Positions 1-7,891 of a stretch of DNA of 10,222 nt are shown here, piece after piece. Under the pieces are notes generated by a model. The model searched no databases. It was not told where the DNA came from and saw only the letters and a program-made list of their open reading frames with translations. This stretch comes from Thiotrichaceae bacterium. Its GTDB lineage: Bacteria; Pseudomonadota; Gammaproteobacteria; Thiotrichales; Thiotrichaceae. How positions within the stretch are numbered: the first letter of the stretch is position 1; the number at the start of each line of letters is the position of its first letter. The translations under genes were made by a program, and so were the position numbers. Location: assembly GCA_027008885.1 (NCBI GenBank), contig JALVDQ010000251.1, positions 1-10,222 on the forward strand. The letters run 5' to 3'.

Positions 1-114
1 CAACCGGCGTATTTCCTGCATAAGCCACGCAAATCTCGCGCAAATCTCGCACATAATCCGCATAATATAATCCTGAATCCACACGAGTCGAATAAACAAG
101 AGGAATAGCAGCAA
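1..114. other. Leader region upstream of the exonuclease gene
   Basis: An 11-bp unit, GCAAATCTCGC, occurs twice in exact tandem at 29-39 and 40-50. A consensus -10 hexamer follows at 66-71. Forward frame 1 stays open from base 1 to a TAG at 106-108, so the tail of an upstream gene could run through here. The deduced residues match no family I recognise, and frame 3 closes already at 27-29. It is therefore undecided whether this is intergenic DNA or a gene end. Confidence 0.35.
66..71 (+). promoter_or_regulatory. Possible -10 box for the exonuclease-parC pair
   Basis: The hexamer TATAAT lies 43 bases before the exonuclease start codon. No recognisable -35 hexamer sits 16-18 bases upstream; that spot falls inside the 11-bp tandem repeat. 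An activator binding the repeat could substitute for a -35 box, but that is inference. Confidence 0.3.
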
Positions 115-897
115 ATGAACGTCCTGGTCTTTGATATAGAAACCATTCCCGATATTCAAAGCGGTCAGAAAATCTTTGATCTTGCAGGGCTGGATGATGC
201 CAGTACCGTCAAGGCAATGCGTCACTTGCGGCAGCAAAAGGCGGGAACAGACTTTATGCCCCTGCATCTGCACCAGATTGTGGCTATCTCGGTTGTTTAC
301 CGCGGCATGGGGGATGATATGGGGCATGAAGTCTCGGTGCGCTCCCTGGGTAAGCTGGGAAGCACTGAAGCGGAACTATTGACGCTTTTTATCGAGCACA
401 TCGAAGAACGCACGCCAACCCTGGTTTCATGGAATGGCACAGGTTTTGACCTGCCTGTAATTCATTACCGTATGCTTAAAAACAGCATCAGCGCCCCCGG
501 CTACTGGGAAAAAGGCGATAATAACAGTGCCTTTCGCTATGATAATTATCTTGGTCGTTACCATGAACGCCATACTGATCTGATGGATGTACTCGCCAGC
601 TATAACCGCAATGCCAGCGCGCCACTGGATCATATTGCCACGATGCTGGGTTATCCCGGCAAAATGGGCATGGATGGCTCAAAAGTTTGGGATCAATATC
701 AGGCAGGTAATCTGAATGCGATCCGCAACTACTGTGAAACCGATGTCTTAAATACCTATCTTGTCTATCTGCGTTATCAGCTCATGCGTGGAGAATTAAA
801 TCAGGATGAACTCCAACAGGAATATGCATTATTGCGCGATTTGCTGGATAATAGCGGAAAAGCACATTTACAAAAATTTTCAAAAGCCTGGGCTTAA
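115..897 (+). CDS. Predicted PolB-like 3'-5' exonuclease
   Basis: This 260-residue protein has the fold signature of DnaQ/PolB-type 3'-5' exonucleases, which use two metal ions to remove nucleotides from DNA 3' ends. The acidic motifs are in order: FDIETIP (Asp7, Glu9), [10 protein letters not shown] (Asp112), and YCETD (Tyr206, Asp210) as the third motif. It matches the stand-alone predicted PolB-like exonuclease family (Pfam DNA_pol_B_exo2) rather than DnaQ or RNase T, and has no polymerase domain. AGAGG lies 11 bases before the ATG, a somewhat long spacing for a ribosome site. parC begins 8 bases after its stop, so the two are probably co-transcribed. That pairing suggests a role in replication or repair, but the physiological substrate cannot be read from the sequence. 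Confidence 0.85.
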   Translation: MNVLVFDIETIPDIQSGQKIFDLAGLDDASTVKAMRHLRQQKAGTDFMPLHLHQIVAISVVYRGMGDDMGHEVSVRSLGKLGSTEAELLTLFIEHIEERTPTLVSWNGTGFDLPVIHYRMLKNSISAPGYWEKGDNNSAFRYDNYLGRYHERHTDLMDVLASYNRNASAPLDHIATMLGYPGKMGMDGSKVWDQYQAGNLNAIRNYCETDVLNTYLVYLRYQLMRGELNQDELQQEYALLRDLLDNSGKAHLQKFSKAWA

Positions 898-905
898 AAC
901 TTAAT

Positions 906-3188
906 ATGACAGATGAAATCCAACTAGACCTGCTGGACGCGCCAAGTGATCCTGGCGGCTCCAATAATATAGAACGCCTGCCACTCGAACAATACACCGA
1001 AAAAGCCTATCTCGATTATTCCATGTACGTCATTCTGGATCGTGCCTTGCCGAATATTGGAGATGGTCTGAAGCCGGTGCAACGGCGTATTGTTTATGCG
1101 ATGTCCGAGCTGGGTTTGTCAGCGGCTTCCAAACACAAAAAATCAGCGCGTACCGTGGGCGATGTACTCGGCAAGTTTCATCCGCATGGTGATTCAGCCT
1201 GCTACGAAGCAATGGTATTGATGGCGCAGCCGTTTTCCTACCGTTACCCGCTGATTGATGGTCAGGGTAACTGGGGTTCGCAGGATGATCCCAAATCTTT
1301 CGCGGCAATGCGTTATACCGAATCGCGTCTGACTCCCTATGCAAAGGTTTTGCTGCAAGAGCTGGGGCAGGGGACAGTTGACTGGGTTGATAATTTTGAT
1401 GGAACCCTGAAAGAACCGGCACTCTTGCCGGCACGCTTGCCGAATGTCCTGCTAAATGGTGGATCGGGAATCGCAGTCGGCATGGCAACCGATATTCCTC
1501 CGCATAATTTACGCGAAGTAGTAAACGCATGTCTGCAATTATTAAAGAAAAAAAGCAGTACGACAGAGGAACTTCAGGCGCATATACCCGGTCCTGATTA
1601 TCCAACCAGTGCGGAAATTATCAGCACTCCCAAAGAAATTGCGGCAATCTATGAAAGCGGCAAGGGCAGCATTAAAATGCGCGCCCTTTGGGAGAAGGAA
1701 AATACTGATATTATTATCACTGCCTTGCCGTTTCAAACCTCAGGCGGCAAGGTTCTGGAGCAGATTGCCACCCAGATGCGTGCCAAAAAACTGCCAATGG
1801 TGGCTGATCTGCGGGATGAATCCGACCATGAAAATCCCACCCGCCTGGTTATTACGCCACGCTCCAACCGCGTAGATATCAAGCAGCTGATGTCACACCT
1901 GTTTGCCACGACAGACCTTGAGCGTAATTACCGCGTCAATATGAACATGATCGGGATTGATGGCAAGCCACAGGTAAAAAATCTCAAAAAGATACTCAGC
2001 GAATGGCTGGAATTTCGACGTACAACACTGATAAGGCGGATTAAGTGGCGTCTGCAAAAAGTGCTGGAACGCCTGCATATTCTGGAAGGTCTGTTGCTTG
2101 CTCACCTGAATATTGATGAAGTGATCCGCATTATTCGTGAAAATGATGAGCCCAAGCCGATTCTGATGCAACACTTTAACTTGAGTGATATTCAGGCGGA
2201 AGCCGTGCTCAACCTGCGTCTGCGAAACCTTGCCAAACTTGAAGAATTTCAGATACGCGCTGAACAGGAAGATCTGATTAATGAACGCGATGAGCTGCAG
2301 GGCTTGCTTGATTCACCCAAAAAACTGACCTCCCTGATGCGCAAGGAGCTTAAGGAAGATGCAGAAAAGTATGGTGACGAACGTCGCTCACCCATCGTCG
2401 CGCGGGAAGCATCCCGGGTTCTGGATGAATCTGCACTGATACCGTCTGAGCCGGTAACGGTTGTTCTCTCCAAAATGGGCTGGATACGCGCAGCCAAAGG
2501 GCATGATATTGAGCCGCAAAGCCTGAGTTACAAACAGGGAGACAAATATCAGGATTCCGCACTGGGGCGTTCCAACCAGCAGGTTGTTTTACTCGACAGC
2601 ACAGGTCGCAGCTATACCCTGGCAGCACATACACTGCCCTCGGCGCGCGGGCAGGGAGACCCACTCAGTGGGCGTTTTAAAGCCGCGCAAGGCAGCAGTT
2701 TTAAAGCAGTGCTGATGGGTAAAAATGAGCAACTGTTTTTACTTGGCAGCTCCTTTGGTTATGGCTTTATCTGCAAGTTTGAAAATATGCTAAGCCGTGC
2801 CAAAGCAGGCAAGGCAACCGTTAGCCTTGGCAAGACGGGAGCTGAATTACTTGCGCCAGCGCCGCTACTTGACCCTGAAAACGATTTTGTCGCCGCAGTC
2901 ACCTCTGAAGGCTATCTGCTGATTGTAAAAGCCTCGGAGTTACCTTTGCTACCCAAGGGAAAGGGAAACAAAATCATCAATATACCACCCAAAAGATTGA
3001 AATCAGGTGAAGAAAAGGTAGTTGCCATAATTGCGCTAACGGCTGCCTCCAAACTGATCGTACATGCCGGCAAAAAACACAAGGTTATACAGGGCGCCGA
3101 GATAGTAGAATATCAGGGCGAGCGCGGCAAACGCGGCAAACTGTTACCCAATGGCTACCGCAAGGTAAGTCATCTGGAAATTGCATAG
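906..3188 (+). CDS. parC: DNA topoisomerase IV subunit A
   Basis: ParC is the DNA-cleaving subunit of topoisomerase IV, which works with ParE to unlink daughter chromosomes. At 760 residues it is close to E. coli ParC (752) and aligns throughout. The catalytic tyrosine is Tyr137 in [10 protein letters not shown] (E. coli Tyr120). The quinolone-determining stretch [13 protein letters not shown] carries Ser97 and Glu101, equal to E. coli Ser80 and Glu84, so both hot spots are wild type. The breakage-reunion and tower domains fill roughly residues 1-490. The C-terminal DNA-wrapping propeller follows and ends near [10 protein letters not shown]. The N terminus is about 17 residues longer than in E. 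coli. No clear ribosome site precedes the ATG, which fits translational coupling to the exonuclease gene 8 bases upstream. parE is not in the window. Confidence 0.97.
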   Translation: MTDEIQLDLLDAPSDPGGSNNIERLPLEQYTEKAYLDYSMYVILDRALPNIGDGLKPVQRRIVYAMSELGLSAASKHKKSARTVGDVLGKFHPHGDSACYEAMVLMAQPFSYRYPLIDGQGNWGSQDDPKSFAAMRYTESRLTPYAKVLLQELGQGTVDWVDNFDGTLKEPALLPARLPNVLLNGGSGIAVGMATDIPPHNLREVVNACLQLLKKKSSTTEELQAHIPGPDYPTSAEIISTPKEIAAIYESGKGSIKMRALWEKENTDIIITALPFQTSGGKVLEQIATQMRAKKLPMVADLRDESDHENPTRLVITPRSNRVDIKQLMSHLFATTDLERNYRVNMNMIGIDGKPQVKNLKKILSEWLEFRRTTLIRRIKWRLQKVLERLHILEGLLLAHLNIDEVIRIIRENDEPKPILMQHFNLSDIQAEAVLNLRLRNLAKLEEFQIRAEQEDLINERDELQGLLDSPKKLTSLMRKELKEDAEKYGDERRSPIVAREASRVLDESALIPSEPVTVVLSKMGWIRAAKGHDIEPQSLSYKQGDKYQDSALGRSNQQVVLLDSTGRSYTLAAHTLPSARGQGDPLSGRFKAAQGSSFKAVLMGKNEQLFLLGSSFGYGFICKFENMLSRAKAGKATVSLGKTGAELLAPAPLLDPENDFVAAVTSEGYLLIVKASELPLLPKGKGNKIINIPPKRLKSGEEKVVAIIALTAASKLIVHAGKKHKVIQGAEIVEYQGERGKRGKLLPNGYRKVSHLEIA

Positions 3189-3233
3189 CGGGTACTTATG
3201 TGTTCCTACGCGAAAGTTGGGGACGCGTTTGCC

Positions 3234-3260
3234 CTCTGTGTTCTCTGTGCCCTCTGTGGT
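3234..3260. repeat. Three 9-bp tandem units, CTCTGTGNN
   Basis: CTCTGTG followed by two variable bases occurs three times head to tail: 3234-3242, 3243-3251 and 3252-3260. Read on the reverse strand, it gives the HRGHREHRG peptide pattern often seen in spurious intergenic ORFs of many bacteria. It is probably an interspersed non-coding repeat of unknown origin. Confidence 0.8.
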
Positions 3261-3276
3261 TAATATGGTTATGGAG

Positions 3277-3333
3277 AAAAATATATAAAAAACAGGGGGG
3301 ATGGGTGGTCAGAGGACAGAGGACAGAGGACAG
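3277..3333. repeat. Diverged direct repeat, copy 1
   Basis: An A-rich run, then a run of six G, then ATGGGTG, then several GAGGACA units. The same order of blocks recurs at 3440-3497 in the same orientation. The final block is a tandem of AGAGGAC-type 8-mers, three in this copy. The two copies bracket the REP-like pair. Confidence 0.75.
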
Positions 3334-3345
3334 AAAAAATAAAGT

Positions 3346-3437
3346 TTCGTAGGTCGGATTAGCCTGAGCGTAATCCGACAAGAGCGTGGCACGATGTTAT
3401 GAACTATGTTGGATTACGCTACGCTAATCCAAGCTAC
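3346..3437. repeat. Pair of opposed REP-like palindromes (element A)
   Basis: The first hairpin pairs GTCGGATTA (3353-3361) with TAATCCGAC (3371-3379) around a 9-base loop. The second pairs TTGGATTA (3409-3416) with TAATCCAA (3425-3432) around 8 bases. It reads in the opposite orientation, as in bacterial interspersed mosaic elements. The linker (GTGGCACGATGTT near 3386-3398) resembles sequence beside the elements at 5594 and 7772. Placement between two convergent 3' ends is typical of REP sequences, which can stall exonucleases or attenuate read-through. No RAYT-type transposase is in the window. Confidence 0.75.
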
Positions 3438-3439
3438 GC

Positions 3440-3497
3440 AAAAATGTATAAAAAAAGGGGGGGATGGGTGTTTCTGAGGGCAGAAGACAGAGGACAG
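3440..3497. repeat. Diverged direct repeat, copy 2
   Basis: This is the second copy of the A-run, G-run, ATGGGTG, GAGGACAG block at 3277-3333. The G run is seven long here, and the purine-rich tail has decayed to fewer clean AGAGGACAG units. Same orientation as copy 1. Confidence 0.75.
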
Positions 3498-3542
3498 TAG
3501 CAGAGTGTGTAACCTGCATTGAATTGCAGGGCTAAATTGTTA

Positions 3543-3581
3543 GATTAATTTTGAGCGGGTAGTTTAAAGTGAATGCTTGTA
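3543..3581. repeat. Short dispersed repeat beside the roxA stop
   Basis: AGTTTAAAGTGAATGCT (3561-3577) recurs with one mismatch at 5515-5531. Weaker similarity extends outward from GATTAA to TGTA. The copy ends against the roxA stop codon. Function unknown. Confidence 0.5.
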
Positions 3582-4754
3582 TTAGTCTGTCGTTGGATAT
3601 ATCCCGCCTTCCTCAATCAGTTTCTCGAAAAGTTGTTTGAATTGTCTGTTTTGCATGAGTTTTTGCAGTGATTCACTACTGTGGCTGAAGTAGTAATTCT
3701 CACAAAGTTCCTGGATATCGTCTAGTCGCTCCACAGGTAAAACGATGTGATGTCCGTCCGCAAAAAAGTCCAGCCTGTTTTTATCGGTATTTTTAATATA
3801 GGCAAAGCGTAGCCAGCTTTCGCGTTCGTAATCCTGGTTTTTTTGGTAGCTATTTTCAGCACTTATCTCATGTTCTTCAGATGGTACTTCACCTTTGCTC
3901 TCGGTCAGGTACTTTCCCAGAAAAAGATCAAGATCAGCCTTTTGCTTGTCAATAGAATCCAGTATCAGGGTTGACAGTTTGTTCAGGTCGTTTGCCGTTA
4001 TTTCACCCGGATTATCCTGGATTGTACGATCTGGATCTGTGAAGCGTTTTGTAAACTGCTTGTTTTTGCTAAATGTCTCCAGCCAGTTTTGCACCAGATC
4101 AACCGTGCGTGGCGCCTGAAAGCCAACAGAGAAGGTAAAACATGCCCCTTCTGCAATCCCATAATGCGGCATATTCGGTGGCAGATATAGCATGTCACCA
4201 GGCTCCAGCAACCAGTCTTCATCCTCATCAAACTCTTTTAGCAAGGCAATCGGCAAATCAGGAATTAATTCTCCGGGATAGTCTTCACGGGTGATGACTT
4301 TCCAGCGACGCTTGCCTGCTCCCTGTATTAAAAAGACATCATAGTCATCGCTGTGAGGACCGACAGTTCCCTGGTCTTCCGCATAGCTCACCATTAAATC
4401 ATCAATACGCCAGTCAGGGATAAAACGAAATGGCTCAATCAGGTTACCCAGTTCAGGAACATAGCGCTCCAGGTCATTCACCAGAAAAGTACAGTGAGAG
4501 TCGGGCAGGGTGATAAAATCTTCTTCTGTAAAAGGCGCAAGCTTTACCTGCCAGGGCTTGTTTTCCGGCGGCAGACCATGTTCGATAATCATGCGTGCCG
4601 GTGCGTCAGTATCCAGTGTCAGCCCGGCAAGTTCTTCTGCCGTGAAAGGCATTTCAAAATCAGGAAACGCATTGCGTACAACAAGAGGCTTCTTTTGCCA
4701 ATAATTTGCAAGAAAATCTTCTATTGACAGATCACCAAGGACATTTGTTTTCAT
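3582..4754 (-). CDS. roxA: Ribosomal protein L16 arginine hydroxylase (JmjC/cupin 2-oxoglutarate oxygenase)
   Basis: This 390-residue protein matches the RoxA/YcfD family, cytoplasmic Fe(II)- and 2-oxoglutarate-dependent oxygenases that hydroxylate an arginine of ribosomal protein L16 (E. coli YcfD, 373 residues). Visible landmarks are the N-terminal ANYWQKKPLVVRNAF, then PDWRIDDLMVSY, the iron motif GPHSDDYDVF (His134, Asp136) and the distal ligand MPHYG (His197). A basic residue in GAGKRRWKV (Arg149) is the likely 2-oxoglutarate contact by alignment. After the cupin barrel comes a helical region and a C-terminal winged-helix-like part, as in YcfD. The ATG at 4754 has no strong ribosome site but gives the expected N terminus. 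It is convergent with parC and downstream of brnTA on the same strand, with a 151-base gap. Confidence 0.9.
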   Translation of the reverse strand: MKTNVLGDLSIEDFLANYWQKKPLVVRNAFPDFEMPFTAEELAGLTLDTDAPARMIIEHGLPPENKPWQVKLAPFTEEDFITLPDSHCTFLVNDLERYVPELGNLIEPFRFIPDWRIDDLMVSYAEDQGTVGPHSDDYDVFLIQGAGKRRWKVITREDYPGELIPDLPIALLKEFDEDEDWLLEPGDMLYLPPNMPHYGIAEGACFTFSVGFQAPRTVDLVQNWLETFSKNKQFTKRFTDPDRTIQDNPGEITANDLNKLSTLILDSIDKQKADLDLFLGKYLTESKGEVPSEEHEISAENSYQKNQDYERESWLRFAYIKNTDKNRLDFFADGHHIVLPVERLDDIQELCENYYFSHSSESLQKLMQNRQFKQLFEKLIEEGGIYPTTD

Positions 4755-4830
4755 AGTGAATAACCGTGATAAAAAGTATTGCTCTTAATTTTAGAAGATC
4801 TGCCAGGGGATGGCGCGATAATAAACCTTA

Positions 4831-4859
4831 ATTATTATGCGGGAGCATGTTGAAGACAA
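4831..4859 (-). promoter_or_regulatory. Weak candidate promoter for roxA
   Basis: On the reverse strand TTGTCT (4859-4854) and AATAAT (4836-4831) are separated by 17 bases. This would give a leader of about 70 bases. The -35 match is 4 of 6 and the region is AT-rich, so chance is a real possibility. Confidence 0.25.
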
Positions 4860-4905
4860 GTATTGCAGTGTTCTCAGGCAAGTTCTTTGTTATTTTTATT
4901 AATAA

Positions 4906-5163
4906 TTAACCAGCTCTTTTAAATTCGTGAAGTTCATCACGAATAACCTTGCGCAAAGTTTTTTCAAGTGACTTATTCTGATTTTTAATATGTTCTTGTA
5001 AAGCATTATTTATGAGGGTTTGATAGTTACCACCCCCAGCCTTATTAACCAGTTCTTTAAAATGATTTACAATATCACCATCGAGACGAATTGTGATGCG
5101 AACTTTATTGGGGTCTGGCTTAACAACAGCACCTCTTTTTCCTTTGCTAAAATCTTCAGTCAT
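4906..5163 (-). CDS. brnA: BrnA-type antitoxin (ribbon-helix-helix)
   Basis: An 85-residue basic protein with a ribbon-helix-helix DNA-binding region. The strand VRITIRLDGDI (residues 21-31) is followed by helices ending in NYQTLINNALQEHI, the usual BrnA/CopG-like signature. BrnA antitoxins bind and neutralise BrnT and repress their own operon. The start overlaps the last 8 bases of brnT, and GAAGG in the toxin's 3' end serves as ribosome site about 8 bases upstream of the ATG. The C-terminal tail (residues 62-85, charged) is somewhat longer than the minimal fold and probably contacts the toxin. The toxin-first order is normal for this family. Confidence 0.85.
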   Translation of the reverse strand: MTEDFSKGKRGAVVKPDPNKVRITIRLDGDIVNHFKELVNKAGGGNYQTLINNALQEHIKNQNKSLEKTLRKVIRDELHEFKRAG

Positions 5164-5437
5164 GGCTTAAACCTTCATAGTATTGTTTTATCATTTTGGG
5201 GTCTGCTTTTCTTGCGGATATAATTCGTATTGAACCTTCAATACACTCAGCATGAACTACGAACAATATATTTAAATACGATCCCATACCGAGAGTCTTA
5301 AATCTTTGTTCAGAATGATCAAAGTCTTCGATTGTTAAGGCATTTTCATCTTCCAGTGCGATAACCGCATCGGCAAAATCCACGCCATGTTTACGGAGAT
5401 TGTCTTTTGCCTTGTTTTTATCCCATTCATAGTTCAT
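5156..5437 (-). CDS. brnT: BrnT-type ribonuclease toxin
   Basis: A 93-residue protein with the BrnT signature: N-terminal YEWDKNKAKDNLRKHGVDF (residues 3-21), then IALEDENAL, and the late motif RIISARKA (71-78). BrnT has a RelE-like fold and cleaves RNA, arresting growth when free of BrnA. Full length for the family, with no frameshift or lost motif, so the module is probably functional. brnA follows with an 8-base overlap, giving a two-gene operon. No strong ribosome site is visible before the ATG at 5437. The upstream 260 bases contain only repeats and a short palindrome, so this pair may have arrived as an independent accessory insertion. Confidence 0.88.
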   Translation of the reverse strand: MNYEWDKNKAKDNLRKHGVDFADAVIALEDENALTIEDFDHSEQRFKTLGMGSYLNILFVVHAECIEGSIRIISARKADPKMIKQYYEGLSHD

Positions 5438-5498
5438 GAACTAGTTTTAAATGACAGATAGGCATGCTTTCACTTCTTTGTTTTTGCAAATATTTTAT

Positions 5499-5534
5499 GA
5501 TTAACTAATCCGTCAGTTTAAAGTGGATGCTGTA
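5499..5534. repeat. Second copy of the short dispersed repeat
   Basis: AGTTTAAAGTGGATGCT (5515-5531) matches 3561-3577 at 16 of 17 positions, in the same orientation relative to the forward strand. Together the two copies bracket the roxA-brnTA block. Confidence 0.5.
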
Positions 5535-5544
5535 CCAGATTATA

Positions 5545-5559
5545 TGCACAATCTGTGCA
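5545..5559. promoter_or_regulatory. Small palindrome upstream of brnT
   Basis: TGCACA (5545-5550) and TGTGCA (5554-5559) form a perfect inverted repeat with a 3-base spacer, about 108 bases before the brnT start. It could be an operator, but the distance is large for direct autorepression by BrnA. Confidence 0.25.
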
Positions 5560-5593
5560 CATGACAAAATGTTTTTGGTAAAGCCGCCATTTG

Positions 5594-5687
5594 CTGTCTG
5601 GATTAGCTCTTAGTCCGACAAAATTGGCACTATGTTGAATTTGCTAAGCTCTCGGACAGAGTCACCCAGCTAATCCAACATAGCGCT
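5594..5687. repeat. Degenerate REP-like pair (element B)
   Basis: GTCTGGATTAGC (5596-5607) faces TAGTCCGACAAAATTGGCACTA (5611-5632). The latter shares the CCGACAA and GGCACTATGTT blocks with the elements at 3346 and 7772. A second half ends in GCTAATCCAACATAG (about 5669-5683). The stems carry mismatches, so this looks like an old, decayed copy. It lies just past the 3' end of the SoxK-like gene. Confidence 0.6.
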
Positions 5688-5700
5688 ACCCGTTTAGCTA

Positions 5701-5985
5701 TTAAAAACGTGGTCCTGCTGTTTTGGCAACTTCAGCCTGTTTTAATGCGGCTTTGCCTTGCTTGATGACATTATTGGCAAGTTCGATTGCTTTTTTATCT
5801 TTGCCTGCCTTGGCTGCTTCTTCGGCTTTTTTGATCATTTTACCCATAAGCGTCCACTCAAAACCCACGGCTGCTGCTTCTTTTTGGGCTTTTTTGGCAG
5901 CACTAATTGCGTCTTCGGCTTTGTTTGCCATGGCTGCGGCACTAATGCTCAGAGCTAAAGTAGCTAATAATAATTTAAGTTTCAT
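5701..5985 (-). CDS. Small exported helical protein, SoxXA-binding (SoxK)-like
   Basis: This 94-residue protein starts with a clear signal peptide (KLKLLLATLALSISAAAMA), probably cleaved after Ala20. The mature part is almost all helix, rich in Ala and Lys (AEDAISAAKKAQKEAAAV, then KMIKKAEEAAKAGKDKKAIE). The pattern GFEW...GKMIKKAEEAAKAGK...AIELAN...QGKAALKQAE resembles SoxK, the small periplasmic SoxXA-binding protein that supports the c-type cytochrome SoxXA in thiosulfate oxidation. A generic helical lipoprotein-like (DUF4398) protein is the main alternative; no lipobox Cys is present. The start is set by a strong AGGAGG (5996-5991), 5 bases before the ATG. An overlapping out-of-frame ATG lies 4 bases earlier. 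No other sox gene is in the window. Confidence 0.6.
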   Translation of the reverse strand: MKLKLLLATLALSISAAAMANKAEDAISAAKKAQKEAAAVGFEWTLMGKMIKKAEEAAKAGKDKKAIELANNVIKQGKAALKQAEVAKTAGPRF

Positions 5986-5990
5986 TCATT

Positions 5991-5996
5991 CCTCCT
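5991..5996 (-). promoter_or_regulatory. Strong ribosome binding site, AGGAGG
   Basis: A perfect AGGAGG on the reverse strand, 5 bases before the in-frame ATG of the SoxK-like gene. It is the strongest Shine-Dalgarno in the window and suggests high expression of this small protein. It also decides between two ATGs spaced 4 bases apart. Confidence 0.8.
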
Positions 5997-6020
5997 GGTT
6001 GTTGAATATTTGATTTTATT

Positions 6021-6038
6021 TTGTGTTTTTAAACACAA
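6021..6038. promoter_or_regulatory. Perfect palindrome between the SoxK-like gene and guaB
   Basis: TTGTGTTT (6021-6028) and AAACACAA (6031-6038) form an 8+8 inverted repeat with a 2-base centre. It lies 36 bases upstream of the SoxK-like start and just upstream of the predicted guaB promoter. Its size and symmetry fit an operator for a dimeric regulator. It is not a PurR box, and it does not match the usual Crp or Fnr consensus well. Confidence 0.4.
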
Positions 6039-6053
6039 TTGTATTGATACCAG

Positions 6054-6082
6054 TTTACCTGGGAAAGGTCAATCTCTATAAT
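6054..6082 (+). promoter_or_regulatory. Predicted sigma70 promoter of guaB
   Basis: TTTACC (6054-6059) and a perfect TATAAT (6077-6082) are separated by 17 bases. Transcription would begin near 6089 and leave a leader of about 136 bases before the guaB ATG. Confidence 0.5.
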
Positions 6083-6114
6083 AATCGGCTAATTTAATAA
6101 ACCTGAATCAGTCT

Positions 6115-7685
<1,571 letters not shown>

Positions 7686-7704
7686 TTTGTAACTACTCAG
7701 CTTA

Positions 7705-7857
7705 CCCTTTATTTTACCAGCTACGTTAAAAGTGGGTGGTGGCTTAAACCTGTTGATTATCCAATGCGCAACACATAGTGCCACGATTTTGTCGGATTAC
7801 GCTTGGGCTAATCCGACCTACAGAACACAGGTTTGAGTCACTACCCAAAATAAAGGG
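7705..7857. repeat. Interrupted inverted repeat enclosing a REP-like element
   Basis: CCCTTTATTTT (7705-7715) is the exact reverse complement of 7847-7857. Further in, GGGTGGTGGCTTAAACCTGT (7734-7753) matches the reverse complement of 7827-7846 at 17 of 20 positions. The right arm is one continuous 31-base block, while the left arm is split by 18 extra bases (7716-7733). The structure sits between the convergent 3' ends of guaB and the carbonic anhydrase gene. It could be a bidirectional terminator or a decayed miniature mobile element. I see no target-site duplication. Confidence 0.65.
7772..7822 (-). repeat. REP-like palindrome (element C)
   Basis: GTCGGATTA (7791-7799) pairs with TAATCCGAC (7809-7817) around a 9-base loop. 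On the reverse strand the element begins with GTAGGTCGGATTAGC, like element A. It continues past the hairpin into CAAAATCGTGGCACTATG, the tail also seen near elements A and B. Confidence 0.75.
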
Positions 7858-7891
7858 CAATCCGGGCAGTTTATAGATGATGCTGAGATGG

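Larger units (their letters stand above)
3189..3581. other. Repeat-filled gap between convergent parC and roxA
   Basis: No convincing gene lies in these 393 bases. In order it holds a 9-bp tandem array (3234-3260), a direct repeat (3277-3333), two opposed REP-like palindromes (3346-3437), a second copy of the direct repeat (3440-3497), a small hairpin (3513-3530), and a short repeat abutting the roxA stop (3543-3581). A 61-residue reverse frame here encodes only translated repeats (HRGHREHRG-like residues) and is not a credible protein. Confidence 0.8.

Noticed and set aside
1190..1210. Possible quinolone-resistance changes in ParC
   Set aside because: Ser97 and Glu101 are the wild-type residues at the two main positions.
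1030..1605. 191-codon reverse-strand open frame inside parC
   Set aside because: It is fully antisense to conserved ParC domains, has no recognisable family features and no promoter or ribosome site.
3208..3228. ACGCG/CGCGT inverted repeat as a parC terminator
   Set aside because: The stem is 5 bp with an 11-base loop and only a short T run, too weak to call.
3196..3381. 61-codon reverse frame in the parC-roxA gap
   Set aside because: Its product is translated tandem repeats and REP-like DNA, not a protein.
3513..3530. CCTGCA/TGCAGG hairpin as a terminator for roxA
   Set aside because: The stem is only 6 bp and neither strand has a following T run.
5723..6013. 96-codon forward frame with a hydrophobic stretch
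   Set aside because: It is antisense to the SoxK-like gene. The hydrophobicity comes from reading Lys/Ala-rich codons backwards.
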